A DNA stretch of 64,000 bases from Thiohalocapsa sp. ML1 (GTDB taxonomy: Bacteria > Pseudomonadota > Gammaproteobacteria > Chromatiales > Chromatiaceae), in NCBI RefSeq assembly GCF_001469165.1, contig NZ_JABX01000004.1, forward strand, positions 62,001 through 126,000, written 5' to 3'. Positions 37,642 to 44,477 of this stretch are shown one piece after another; position 1 is the stretch's first letter, and every line of letters starts with the position of its first letter. The notes beneath the pieces are model-generated. The model was not told where the DNA came from, ran no database searches, and saw nothing but the letters and a program-made list of their open reading frames with translations. The position numbers were made by a program, and so were the translations under genes.

Positions 37642-38057
37642 TGCGGGCCGTCTTCGCGGATACGTGCTACTGGATTGCAGTACTCAATCCAAAGGACCAA
37701 CTGCACGATAGTGCCATTCAGGCCAGCGAGCGGCTCAGGGACTACCGCATCATCACCACCGAAGCAGTCCTCACCGAGCTCCTGAACTACTTCAGCGCAC
37801 GAGGACCGCACCTTCGCGGCGCGGCCGCAAGGCTCGTCGAGCACATGCAAGCAGACACCGCGGTCCACGTCTTGCCGCAGACGCGCGAGGGGTTCCTCTC
37901 GGGTCTACAGCTCTATCGAGCCCGTCCGGACAAGGGCTACAGCTTGACCGACTGCATCTCGATGGTGGCCATGCGCCGGGACGGATTGAACGCCGTGCTC
38001 ACGGATGATGGCCACTTCAGCCAGGAGGGATTCACCTGCCTCCTGGGGACGCCTTAG
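37641..38057 (+). CDS. PIN-domain toxin (VapC-like ribonuclease)
   Basis: A 138-residue PIN-domain ribonuclease, probably a toxin cleaving tRNA or other RNA until bound by the upstream antitoxin. The acidic metal-binding residues are in place: D7 (VFADTCYWIA), E46 (EAVLTELLNYF), D104 (SLTDCISMVAM) and D122/D123 (LTDDGHF). The length is normal for the family. It ends 25 bp before the stop codon of the convergent integrase gene. Confidence 0.88.
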   Translation: MRAVFADTCYWIAVLNPKDQLHDSAIQASERLRDYRIITTEAVLTELLNYFSARGPHLRGAAARLVEHMQADTAVHVLPQTREGFLSGLQLYRARPDKGYSLTDCISMVAMRRDGLNAVLTDDGHFSQEGFTCLLGTP

Positions 38058-38081
38058 CGGTCCAACCCAGCTTGTGCGGCG

Positions 38082-39509
38082 CTACAACAACCGATCCAAC
38101 GGACTGCGCACCCCCTGCCCGCCGCGATTCTGCACGTGCGTATAGATCATGGTCGTCGACACGTCCGCGTGCCCCAGCAGCTCCTGCACCGTGCGGATGT
38201 CGTGGCCGTCCTCCAGCAGATGCATGGCAAACGAGTGACGCAACGTCTGCGGACTGACCCGCTTCGAGATCCGCGCCTGCGCCGCGGCCCCCTTCAGCTT
38301 CTTCTGCAGGCTCGTCTCGTGCACATGGTGCCGGCGCGTCTTTCCGGAACCCGTTTCCACCGAGAGCCGGGCGCTCGGAAACGCATACTGCCAAATCCAC
38401 TCCCGCCCCGCGTCCGGCCACTGTCGCGCCAGCGCGTCCGGCAGATACACCTCGCCGAAACCGGCGACCAAGTCCTGTCGGTGCAGTTCTCGCACCGCCT
38501 CCAGGTGCACCATCAACCCCGGAATCAACCGCTCCGGCAGCGGCACCAGCCGATCGATCTCGCCCTCGGCGTTGCGCACCTGGATCTGCCTGCGCACAAA
38601 GTCCGCATCCTGCACACGCAACCGCAGCACTTCCATCAGCCGCATCCCCGCCCCGTAGGCCAGCGACGCCATCAGCCGAAACTCACCCTCCAGCGCCCCC
38701 AGCAGCCGCGCCACCTCCGCCTTGGTCAGCACCGTCGGCAAGCGCTTCGGCCGCTTCGCCAGCGCGAAGTCCGCGCACTGCATCCAGTCCCGGCCAAGCA
38801 CCTCGCGAAACAGAAACAACAGCCCGTTCAACGCCTGATTCTGCGTGCTCGCCGACACCCTCCGCTTCACAGCCAGCCAGTCCAGAAATCGCCCGATGTC
38901 CGCATCCGCCAGCTCCGTCGGCGACCGCCCGCCGTGAAAGGCGATGAAGCGCAGCACCCAGTCCAAGTAGCCGCGCTCCGTGCGGATCGAATACCCGCGC
39001 CGGCGGATCTCCGCCAGCATCCGGTCCACCAACGCCTGATGCGCCGCCCGCACCGACGCCAGATTCGTCATCGGTCCCGCCGGTTCCAACCCGCCGATCT
39101 CCGGACCGTAATCGCGCGCCACCGTCGGATGCTCCGCGGCCATGATCTGCGCCGAGGTCTGCCAGTGCGACCAGTCAACCGCCTCTACCCAAGGCGCACC
39201 AGCAGTCACGCCCAAATTCCGTATAGCATCGACGATCTCCACGAACTCCCACGCCGCCAGCGACGTGTCTCGGCCAACGTCGCAGAGGTAGCCGGACACA
39301 TCCTGCGCCGACAGCGCGGCGAGCCGCTGCGGCTGCATTGCCTCTAGGAAGCGCTCCGCGCGCAGCACGTACCAGCGGTGCCGATCCGTCCGAATCTCCG
39401 CTTTCTCCAACTCTGCGAGCTCCAACTCTGCGAGCTCCAACTCTGCGAGCTCCAACTGTGCGAGATAGTTGGACCAGAAGCCGGCGATCTGCTCTGTGCG
39501 GGTTGACAT
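38082..39509 (-). CDS. intI: Integron-type tyrosine recombinase with long N-terminal extension; catalytic residues altered
   Basis: A 475-residue relative of integron integrases (normally 320-340). Residues 165-475 carry the family pattern: R290 in AYGAGMRLMEVLRL, the integron-specific insert REWIWQYAFPSARLS with RRHHVHE, LRHSFAMHLLEDGHDIRTVQELLGHADVSTTMIYTHV with R424, H447 and Y456, and the ending GGQGVRSPLDRLL. Two active-site residues are changed: box II reads QTLRH, with Q421 where His is expected, and E315 sits at the usual catalytic Lys position (VRNAEGEIDR). The first 160 residues form an extra domain opening with LELAE repeats. It is probably impaired. Confidence 0.88.
   Translation of the reverse strand: MSTRTEQIAGFWSNYLAQLELAELELAELELAELEKAEIRTDRHRWYVLRAERFLEAMQPQRLAALSAQDVSGYLCDVGRDTSLAAWEFVEIVDAIRNLGVTAGAPWVEAVDWSHWQTSAQIMAAEHPTVARDYGPEIGGLEPAGPMTNLASVRAAHQALVDRMLAEIRRRGYSIRTERGYLDWVLRFIAFHGGRSPTELADADIGRFLDWLAVKRRVSASTQNQALNGLLFLFREVLGRDWMQCADFALAKRPKRLPTVLTKAEVARLLGALEGEFRLMASLAYGAGMRLMEVLRLRVQDADFVRRQIQVRNAEGEIDRLVPLPERLIPGLMVHLEAVRELHRQDLVAGFGEVYLPDALARQWPDAGREWIWQYAFPSARLSVETGSGKTRRHHVHETSLQKKLKGAAAQARISKRVSPQTLRHSFAMHLLEDGHDIRTVQELLGHADVSTTMIYTHVQNRGGQGVRSPLDRLL
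39405..39464. repeat. Four 15-bp tandem repeats in the integrase N-terminal region
   Basis: The unit ctccaactctgcgag occurs at 39405, 39420, 39435 and, with one change, 39450. Read on the minus strand it encodes LAELE steps, so copy-number change keeps the reading frame. Confidence 0.9.
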
Positions 39510-39624
39510 GGGTCGGGATCGTGGAGCGCTGGGGGAATGGGGTCAAGGGGAATGGCGTCAGGTCTCACATGTAGCATCGCCAACGCCCCGCGCACCGGGG
39601 AGGTTTCCGCTATCCCCGGCGAAT

Positions 39625-39714
39625 GCCCAACGAGTCCGCCAGCCAGATGCCGGACTCGCGGCCGGCGCTTCGCGCGTGGCCGCAGTTTGGCTCGGGCTGC
39701 GGTTGACGTTGGGC
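39625..39714 (+). other. attC-like integron recombination site
   Basis: A 90-bp imperfect palindrome. It starts with GCCCAAC (fits RYYYAAC, 39625-39631) and ends with GTTGGGC (fits GTTRRRY, 39708-39714). Inner pairings of ccgccagcc-type with ggctgcgg leave an unpaired base, as in known attC hairpins. It lies 115 bp upstream of the integrase start and points away from it, the standard integron geometry. No gene fits in the 115 bp before it. Confidence 0.6.
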
Positions 39715-39782
39715 CAAGACAGTTCCCGCCGGACAGGCGGTGTGCGAAGATCTAGAGATGATGTCAACTTTGGCCCGCCAGG

Positions 39783-39980
39783 ATGAACGTCGAACAACTT
39801 GAACACGCAGTACAACGCCTGTCTAGCGAAGAGCTTCACTCGTTTTCCGAATGGTTTGAAGAGTTCTTGGCTGATCGATGGGATGCACAGATCGAGCAAG
39901 ACATCGCCGCCGGCAAGCTGGACGGTGCCGCGGCAAAGGCTGACGAAGACTTTGAGGCGGGGCGCTGCACGCCACTGTGA
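39783..39980 (+). CDS. Probable antitoxin of a RelE/ParE-type pair
   Basis: A 65-residue, acidic, helical protein (QLEHAVQRLSSEELHSFSEWFEEFLADRWDAQIEQDIAAGKLDGAAAKADEDFEAGRCTPL). The sequence resembles small antitoxins in which a helix-turn N-terminus precedes an acidic toxin-binding tail. Its stop overlaps the GTG of the following RelE-like gene (39977-39980). Base composition is lower in GC than the surrounding genome, consistent with cassette-borne acquisition. It starts 68 bp after the attC-like site. Confidence 0.78.
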   Translation: MNVEQLEHAVQRLSSEELHSFSEWFEEFLADRWDAQIEQDIAAGKLDGAAAKADEDFEAGRCTPL

Positions 39981-40237
39981 ATCACTTCGCGTCGCCGGAG
40001 TTTTGGTTTCACTACCGGCAACTACCGCCAGAAATCAAACAGCTCGCGGACAAGAACTTTGATCTCCTCAAGACCGATCCACGCCACCCGTCGCTACGGC
40101 TCAAGAAGGTCGGCGCTTTCTGGTCGGCACGGGTCGGTCGTCGGTATCGTGCCCTTGCCAAGGAGCGCGCAGACGGACTCGTTTGGTTCTGGGTCGGCCC
40201 GCACGATCGATATGATTTGCTGCTGCGGCCCAACTAG
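39977..40237 (+). CDS. RelE/ParE-superfamily toxin
   Basis: An 86-residue basic protein. The pattern FWFHYRQLPPEIKQLADKNFDLLKTDPRHPSLRLKKVGAFWSARVGRRYRALAKE with a C-terminal VWFWVGPHDRYDLLL fits the RelE/ParE fold, whose members cleave mRNA in the ribosome or act on gyrase. The R-Y-R-A core and terminal His-Asp region are intact. It starts with GTG overlapping the antitoxin stop. No second attC-like site follows it within 300 bp, so it is not a complete gene cassette as seen. Confidence 0.82.
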   Translation: MNHFASPEFWFHYRQLPPEIKQLADKNFDLLKTDPRHPSLRLKKVGAFWSARVGRRYRALAKERADGLVWFWVGPHDRYDLLLRPN

Positions 40238-41043
40238 ACCACCAGCTCGACCGCTTGCTGGCCAGAGCCAATTCCCGGGGGGGTCAATTCACCCACTGAA
40301 GTTTCCGGGTTTTGCTGCGTGATAATAGCCAGTATTAATAAATGACATAATATCGGCATCCGCGACGACGCCTGGTATTGCACATCAGAATATAAGATAT
40401 CAATGATGGGCGCATATATCATCATCCGCTAAGATACTTATTGACCCGTGCACATGACCTGCGTGCGCGCAAGGTAAACGCAAGATAAAGGGGTCAGCGC
40501 AAGATAAAGGGGGCAGAGCCGAATGGCGCTAACTTAAGCCGCTTGTCCATACCAATCAGATACTTGCGGGGTAGGGAAACATGAGTGGCGGGCCGCCTTT
40601 GGCGCCGTTCCCGCCCGATTCCTCTCCCTGAGCGTCCTGCAATCTCGCGGTTTCTCGACGCAGAAGGGCCATAAGTTACTGATTCTTATAACGTCGGTTC
40701 TTAAGTTAGTGCCATTCGGGTCAGAGCCCTTTACACCAACTGACTGATCGGATTCATAGAGACCCTGCCAACGGCAACTGCTTTGCGGCAGATTCCGCTT
40801 CCCCTTCCGAGGGCGACCTGCTCAGTCGCCCGTGCGGGCCGAACCCGACACGTCCCCCCCGCGCTCGCTCGATCTGCTCACGCAAAGGCGTCGTTGCCGA
40901 GAAACGGCGTGCCGGTTAGCGGGCTGTAGCGCATCCGGGTCAGTGGAGCCGGCGCTCGCGGTCATGTCGGTGCGGCGTCCGGAAACGCGCCAGCGCTATA
41001 CTCCGGGCTTGATGTGATCCCGTCGGCGCTTGGAGCCAGTGCC
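40238..41043. other. Gene-poor accessory stretch with AT-rich patch
   Basis: About 800 bp without a convincing gene. Positions 40310-40440 are strikingly AT-rich for this genome. Around 40490-40520 two near-identical units, caagataaaggggtcagcg and caagataaagggggcagag, lie in tandem. A 201-bp inverted-repeat element follows at 40519-40719. After that comes ordinary GC-rich sequence up to the Uma2 gene. Confidence 0.6.
40519..40719. mobile_element. 201-bp MITE-like element with 20-bp terminal inverted repeats
   Basis: The left end ccgaatggcgctaacttaag (40519-40538) and the right end, complement of cttaagttagtgccattcgg (40700-40719), pair with one mismatch. There is no coding capacity. The bases cagag occur just outside the left end and two bases beyond the right end, a possible target duplication. 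The parent transposase is not in the window. Confidence 0.65.
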
Positions 41044-41850
41044 ATGCAGCCCAATGCGGCCCCCGTCGGCAGCGACGCCTCGCCCCACGGCTGGCGAGAG
41101 GTCCCGGTTCGGTACCCGGACGGCACGCTCGGCTATCGCGAGGAGCCGCTGCCGCCGGATGCCTTTCTCGACCCGCAGGAGGGCGACCACTTGATCCAGG
41201 GGACGGAGCACGACTTCTGTGTCCACGACCTGGCGGTCAGGCTTCGCCATCACTTCCGCAACGATCCGACCCGGGCGGTCTACAGCGACGTCAAGATGAA
41301 ATGGGGCATCCCTCGGCTCAAGGAGCCGGCCCCGGACATCGCCGTGATCCCGAACATCCGTGACCGCGACCGCCCCCGCAGTTCTTTCCATGTGCCGAGC
41401 GAGGGCACCCGACCGAGCCTGATCATCGAGGTGGTCTCGCCCTACCAGGACGGCGACGAGACCGAGAAGGTCGAGATCTACCGCCGCGCCGGGATCAGCG
41501 AGTATTTCATCGTGAAGACCTTCGAGCCGGTGGGCGTCGTCAGCTACTCCATCCAGGGCTACCGCTTGATCGGCGGCGGCTACCGCCCGCTGCGGCCCGA
41601 TGCCCGGGGCCGGCTGCGCAGCCGCACGACCGGGCTCGACTTCGGCACCGAGCCCGGGCACCGCGGCGTCGTCATCGTCGACGCAGCCAACGGCGAGACG
41701 CTGCTGGACGCCGCGGCACTGGAGGAGCTTTGGCGGCAGGCGGAGCAGGCGCACCAGCAAGAAGCGGCGCTGCGGCAGGCGGCCGACGCACGAGCCGACC
41801 GCTATGCTCGGCGCCTGCGTGCGCTCGGCATCGACCCCGACTCCGCGTGA
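41044..41850 (+). CDS. Uma2 family (DUF820) PD-(D/E)XK nuclease-like protein
   Basis: A 268-residue protein of the Uma2 family, a restriction-endonuclease-like fold abundant in cyanobacteria and some purple bacteria, often multi-copy and of unknown biological role. The fold signature is visible: APDIAVIPNIRD, PSLIIEVVSPYQDGDETEKVEIYRRAGISEYFIV, with the E-V-V-S-P and the downstream K/E helix. The C-terminal 60 residues form an Ala/Glu/Arg coiled coil (QAEQAHQQEAALRQAADARADRYARRL). Start 41044 is preferred over the GTG at 41014 because GGAG lies 11 bases upstream. Confidence 0.85.
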   Translation: MQPNAAPVGSDASPHGWREVPVRYPDGTLGYREEPLPPDAFLDPQEGDHLIQGTEHDFCVHDLAVRLRHHFRNDPTRAVYSDVKMKWGIPRLKEPAPDIAVIPNIRDRDRPRSSFHVPSEGTRPSLIIEVVSPYQDGDETEKVEIYRRAGISEYFIVKTFEPVGVVSYSIQGYRLIGGGYRPLRPDARGRLRSRTTGLDFGTEPGHRGVVIVDAANGETLLDAAALEELWRQAEQAHQQEAALRQAADARADRYARRLRALGIDPDSA

Positions 41851-41863
41851 TGGGCAGCGAGCC

Positions 41864-42454
41864 GTGGTGGGATGCTACCCACGCAGAAGCCCCGTCCGGC
41901 ATTATTCCCAAAAGGTCCTGGCGTCGCCGGTCGCTGATAGCGCAGACCTGAGCCCAGCCCCGTTCGCCCATCCCGGCGCATCGACCGGCGACATCAATGT
42001 CTGGATTACCACGTTGCTCCAGGGCTTCAAGGACATCATCGCGATGCTGAATAGGGGTCAATTCGTGCTCACGGATTGGGTGCCTCTGCGCAATGCCTCC
42101 ACCCAGCAGGAGCTCGACTTCTTAAATTCCGAGGCGTTTACGTTCCGCTCGCAGGGCGAAGGAATGGATGTCGTATACGTCGAGTCGTCGTTCTTCGTGG
42201 ATCACCCCGGCAACGTGCTTGCGGGCCAAAAGAACTGGACGCGTATCCTGATCCACGAGCTCTCACACCTAGTGGCGGGGACCAGGGACATCGTCAACGG
42301 CCGCACGCGCTACGCGTGGTACGGCATTGGTCCGCACGCCGGTTATCCGGGTGGTCAGTGTGTTCAGAACGCGGACAACTGGGCGTTTTTCGCCGTCGAC
42401 TGCGGCGGAACTATGACCGACAGCGAGCGCAGCACGGCGCTGCGAATCGTATGA
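41864..42454 (+). CDS. Asp-zincin (M35-like) metallopeptidase domain, N-terminus uncertain
   Basis: About 196 residues. The zinc site HELSH followed by GTRDIVNG and YAWYG fits the Asp-zincin pattern HExxH...GTxD...YG, where the two His and the later Asp bind zinc. The following GPHAGYPGGQCVQNADNWAFFAVDCGG is also typical. There is no signal peptide in frame: the sequence before about residue 40 has low coding quality and the frame runs back into the Uma2 gene, so the gene may have lost its 5' end or start at the GTG at 41864. It overlaps the next lipoprotein gene by four bases. Confidence 0.65.
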   Translation: MVGCYPRRSPVRHYSQKVLASPVADSADLSPAPFAHPGASTGDINVWITTLLQGFKDIIAMLNRGQFVLTDWVPLRNASTQQELDFLNSEAFTFRSQGEGMDVVYVESSFFVDHPGNVLAGQKNWTRILIHELSHLVAGTRDIVNGRTRYAWYGIGPHAGYPGGQCVQNADNWAFFAVDCGGTMTDSERSTALRIV

Positions 42455-42963
42455 GCCCGCAACCGATCGGACCTCGCCGATCGATCATGGCCTCCGCGAC
42501 GAGCATCGCCTTCCTGCTCGGCGCTTGCAGTGGCCCGAATACAGGCTTCGCGAACACGGAGAATAGAATGAATCAGCCGCCCGCAGCGAGCCGCCCGCCG
42601 GCTCCCGAGATCGCACCTATTGAGCACGACGGCATCCGTTATGAGCAAGATCGCATCGATCCGAGCCGGGGAGATCGCAACGGCGGCTACCTCGCAGCCT
42701 TCGATGCGAGGACGGGCGAGCGGCTCTGGCGCGTCCAGGTCTACGAGGTTCCGGACCAGGACGCCGAGGCCCCGACCGGAATGGGGCGCTATTTTCGATC
42801 CATGCACCTCGTCGGGAACGGCGACGCCATCGAGATCGAGAACGAGGCAGGTGCACTCTACCGGGTTGACCTCGACACACGCACGCCTGTTCAGATCTCC
42901 GGCCCCGAGCCCAGTCGGGAGGCTCCGCCCGCGCCGCTGAAGCCGAAGCCCATACCCCAGTAG
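42451..42963 (+). CDS. Putative lipoprotein next to the Asp-zincin
   Basis: A 170-residue protein with a signal-like segment and lipobox SIAFLLGACSGP (Cys about residue 26). The mature part is Pro-rich, with one recognisable beta hairpin pair (GGYLAAFDARTGERLWRVQVYEVP and LYRVDLDTRTPVQISGPEPS) like blades of PQQ/WD-type repeat proteins, but far too short for a propeller. It is coupled to the peptidase gene by an ATGA overlap, which suggests an enzyme-partner or immunity relationship. No family recognised. Confidence 0.6.
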   Translation: MSPQPIGPRRSIMASATSIAFLLGACSGPNTGFANTENRMNQPPAASRPPAPEIAPIEHDGIRYEQDRIDPSRGDRNGGYLAAFDARTGERLWRVQVYEVPDQDAEAPTGMGRYFRSMHLVGNGDAIEIENEAGALYRVDLDTRTPVQISGPEPSREAPPAPLKPKPIPQ

Positions 42964-42986
42964 CCTGCCCCTGAAAGTGGTCGAGG

Positions 42987-43424
42987 TTACGCGGCGAACA
43001 TGGCGTTGAAGGCTGCCACCATCTCGTGCTCGGAAACCTCTCTGATCCGAGTCGCGATAATCCAATGGTGTCCGAAGGGGTCACGTACCCGCCCGGCACG
43101 ATCGCCGTAGAACTGATCGGCAAGGGCGTAGATTTGCTCAGCGCCGGCTTCGAGTGCCCGCTGAAAGACGGCGTCGGCGTCGGCAACATGCAGATCGAGT
43201 ACAACGGACGTAGCGCCGAGCGTCGCCGGGCTCGACGAGCCGATGCCGGGCAGCTCGTCGGCAAGCATCAGGCGCGTACCCTCGATGTCGATTTCCGCAT
43301 TCATGCAGGTCCCATCAGGCGCCACCAGCCGGGCGCGAACCTCCCTCGCCCCGAATACCTGGACATACCAAGCGATGGCCGCGTCCGCATCGGAAACCTG
43401 CAGATAGGGTGTAATGCCGCGCAT
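42987..43424 (-). CDS. VOC-family (glyoxalase/PhnB-like) protein
   Basis: A 145-residue vicinal-oxygen-chelate protein. The pattern ITPYLQVSDADAAIAWYVQVFGAREVRARL at the start, then MNAEIDIEGTRLMLADE and ADQFYGDRAGRVRDPFGHHWIIAT, matches the PhnB/YdcA-type subgroup, which has no agreed enzymatic role. The ATG at 43424 fits the family start; longer frames upstream are non-coding. It is convergent with the lipoprotein gene, 23 bp apart. Confidence 0.88.
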   Translation of the reverse strand: MRGITPYLQVSDADAAIAWYVQVFGAREVRARLVAPDGTCMNAEIDIEGTRLMLADELPGIGSSSPATLGATSVVLDLHVADADAVFQRALEAGAEQIYALADQFYGDRAGRVRDPFGHHWIIATRIREVSEHEMVAAFNAMFAA

Positions 43425-43591
43425 TGCTGGTCTTGCCTCGCTGACTGAAGATTCAAAGATTCCCGGTACACTCGCCAAGCGGGTCACCGCGGCGGAACCC
43501 GACACCGGACCACGGGGGCGTGCGCTGATCGAGCACGACTGCCGTGCGCCGTTTGACCTCCCCAACCTCGCCACCGTGGCAAGGCAGCCGA

Positions 43592-44239
43592 TCAGGCTGG
43601 CGTGTCGTCCCGCTCCAGGGTGAACGGCAGACTGCGCTCTTCCGTGACCTGCCGGAACGCGATGCTCCGCCCGTCGAAGGCGAGCACCCGGAACACCAGC
43701 CGCCGCGGGGCAGCCGGGGGTGCGGCGCCGGGCTGCTGGTCGGTTCGAACGCCAGGGGTGGCTGGCGGATCGGGGTCGAGGTCCGGCGTCAGATACAGAT
43801 TCCCCCGCAGCTCCCAGCTCCCGTGCTGATGCGGCCGCCCCGCGGCGAGGAGCGTGTAGCGCCCGTCCGCCAGGAAGCGTATGCGGTCCTGCGCGCTGCG
43901 CCAGTCGCCCACCAGGTCCTGCGGCGCCGGCAGCAGGCCGACGCGCCCCAAGGCGTCCTCCCAGCCCGGGCGCGGTGGACGCGCCGTGCGGTGCGGCGGC
44001 GGCAGCGGCAGCTCCGGGATCACCGGCGGCACCCGGCGCGGCTGCGGCACCGGCGTGGCCCACGCGACCCGGCGCAGCACGTAGTGCTGATCCACACGCT
44101 CGCCGAGGTAGCGGCCGTCGGACCGCCAGACCCGCCCCGCCCGGTCCTCCCAGCCGAAGTAGCGCCCGTTCGCGTCAAACAGGCAGCCGTCCGTGAAAAA
44201 GCCGACGAAGCCGCCGGACCAGCGAAAGAGCGGGATCAC
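43592..44239 (-). CDS. Beta-flower domain protein, unknown function
   Basis: A 215-residue protein with a GTG start at 44239. The first 55 residues (LFRWSGGFVGFFTDGCLFDANGRYFGWEDRAGRVWRSDGRYLGER) contain repeated G-x-G/W-x-D steps like those of the four-fold beta-flower domain. A Pro-rich linker leads to a second beta-rich part with WRSAQDRIRFLADGRYTLLAAGRPHQHGSWEL, which looks like a lipocalin-type calycin half. No signal peptide. The role is unknown. Its start codon abuts a composite repeat, which must carry or replace its promoter. Confidence 0.65.
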   Translation of the reverse strand: MIPLFRWSGGFVGFFTDGCLFDANGRYFGWEDRAGRVWRSDGRYLGERVDQHYVLRRVAWATPVPQPRRVPPVIPELPLPPPHRTARPPRPGWEDALGRVGLLPAPQDLVGDWRSAQDRIRFLADGRYTLLAAGRPHQHGSWELRGNLYLTPDLDPDPPATPGVRTDQQPGAAPPAAPRRLVFRVLAFDGRSIAFRQVTEERSLPFTLERDDTPA

Positions 44240-44240
44240 G

Positions 44241-44457
44241 AGATTGCTTGGCGGCGCCGAATGTTTGCAGATGAGTCAAGTTTCACGACGACACGCCTCT
44301 TGTAGGCGAAAGGGCCGAGGGCCGAGGGCCAAGAGAGCCCTGCTCGGCCCTTGGCCCTTGGCCCTTGGCCCTTGGCCCTTGGCAAAATGCGCCGACGAGC
44401 GGGCTGCGCAAGACGAGGCGCCGTGCCCTGGTCGGTCTGAGGCTTCGCCTCGCTAGG
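44241..44457. repeat. Composite repeat copy E (modules 1, 2 and 4, most complete)
   Basis: Module 1 runs 44241-44292 and contains agattgcttggcggcgcc and gcagatgagtcaagtttc. Module 2 runs 44309-44384, a long hairpin of gggccgagg and cccttggcc units. Module 4 runs 44430-44457 with ggtctgaggcttcgcctcgc. It fills the whole gap between the beta-flower gene and the TPR-methyltransferase gene. Confidence 0.88.
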
Positions 44458-44477
44458 GTGTCCATCGCGGGCCGGGC

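Noticed and set aside
40832-41017. A 61-codon frame upstream of the Uma2 gene
   Set aside because: No ribosome site, Arg/Ser-rich, and no recognisable motif.
42987-44063. A 358-codon form of the VOC protein
   Set aside because: The VOC domain starts at 43424; the extra residues read antisense-like Pro/Arg/Gly sequence through the neighbouring beta-flower gene.
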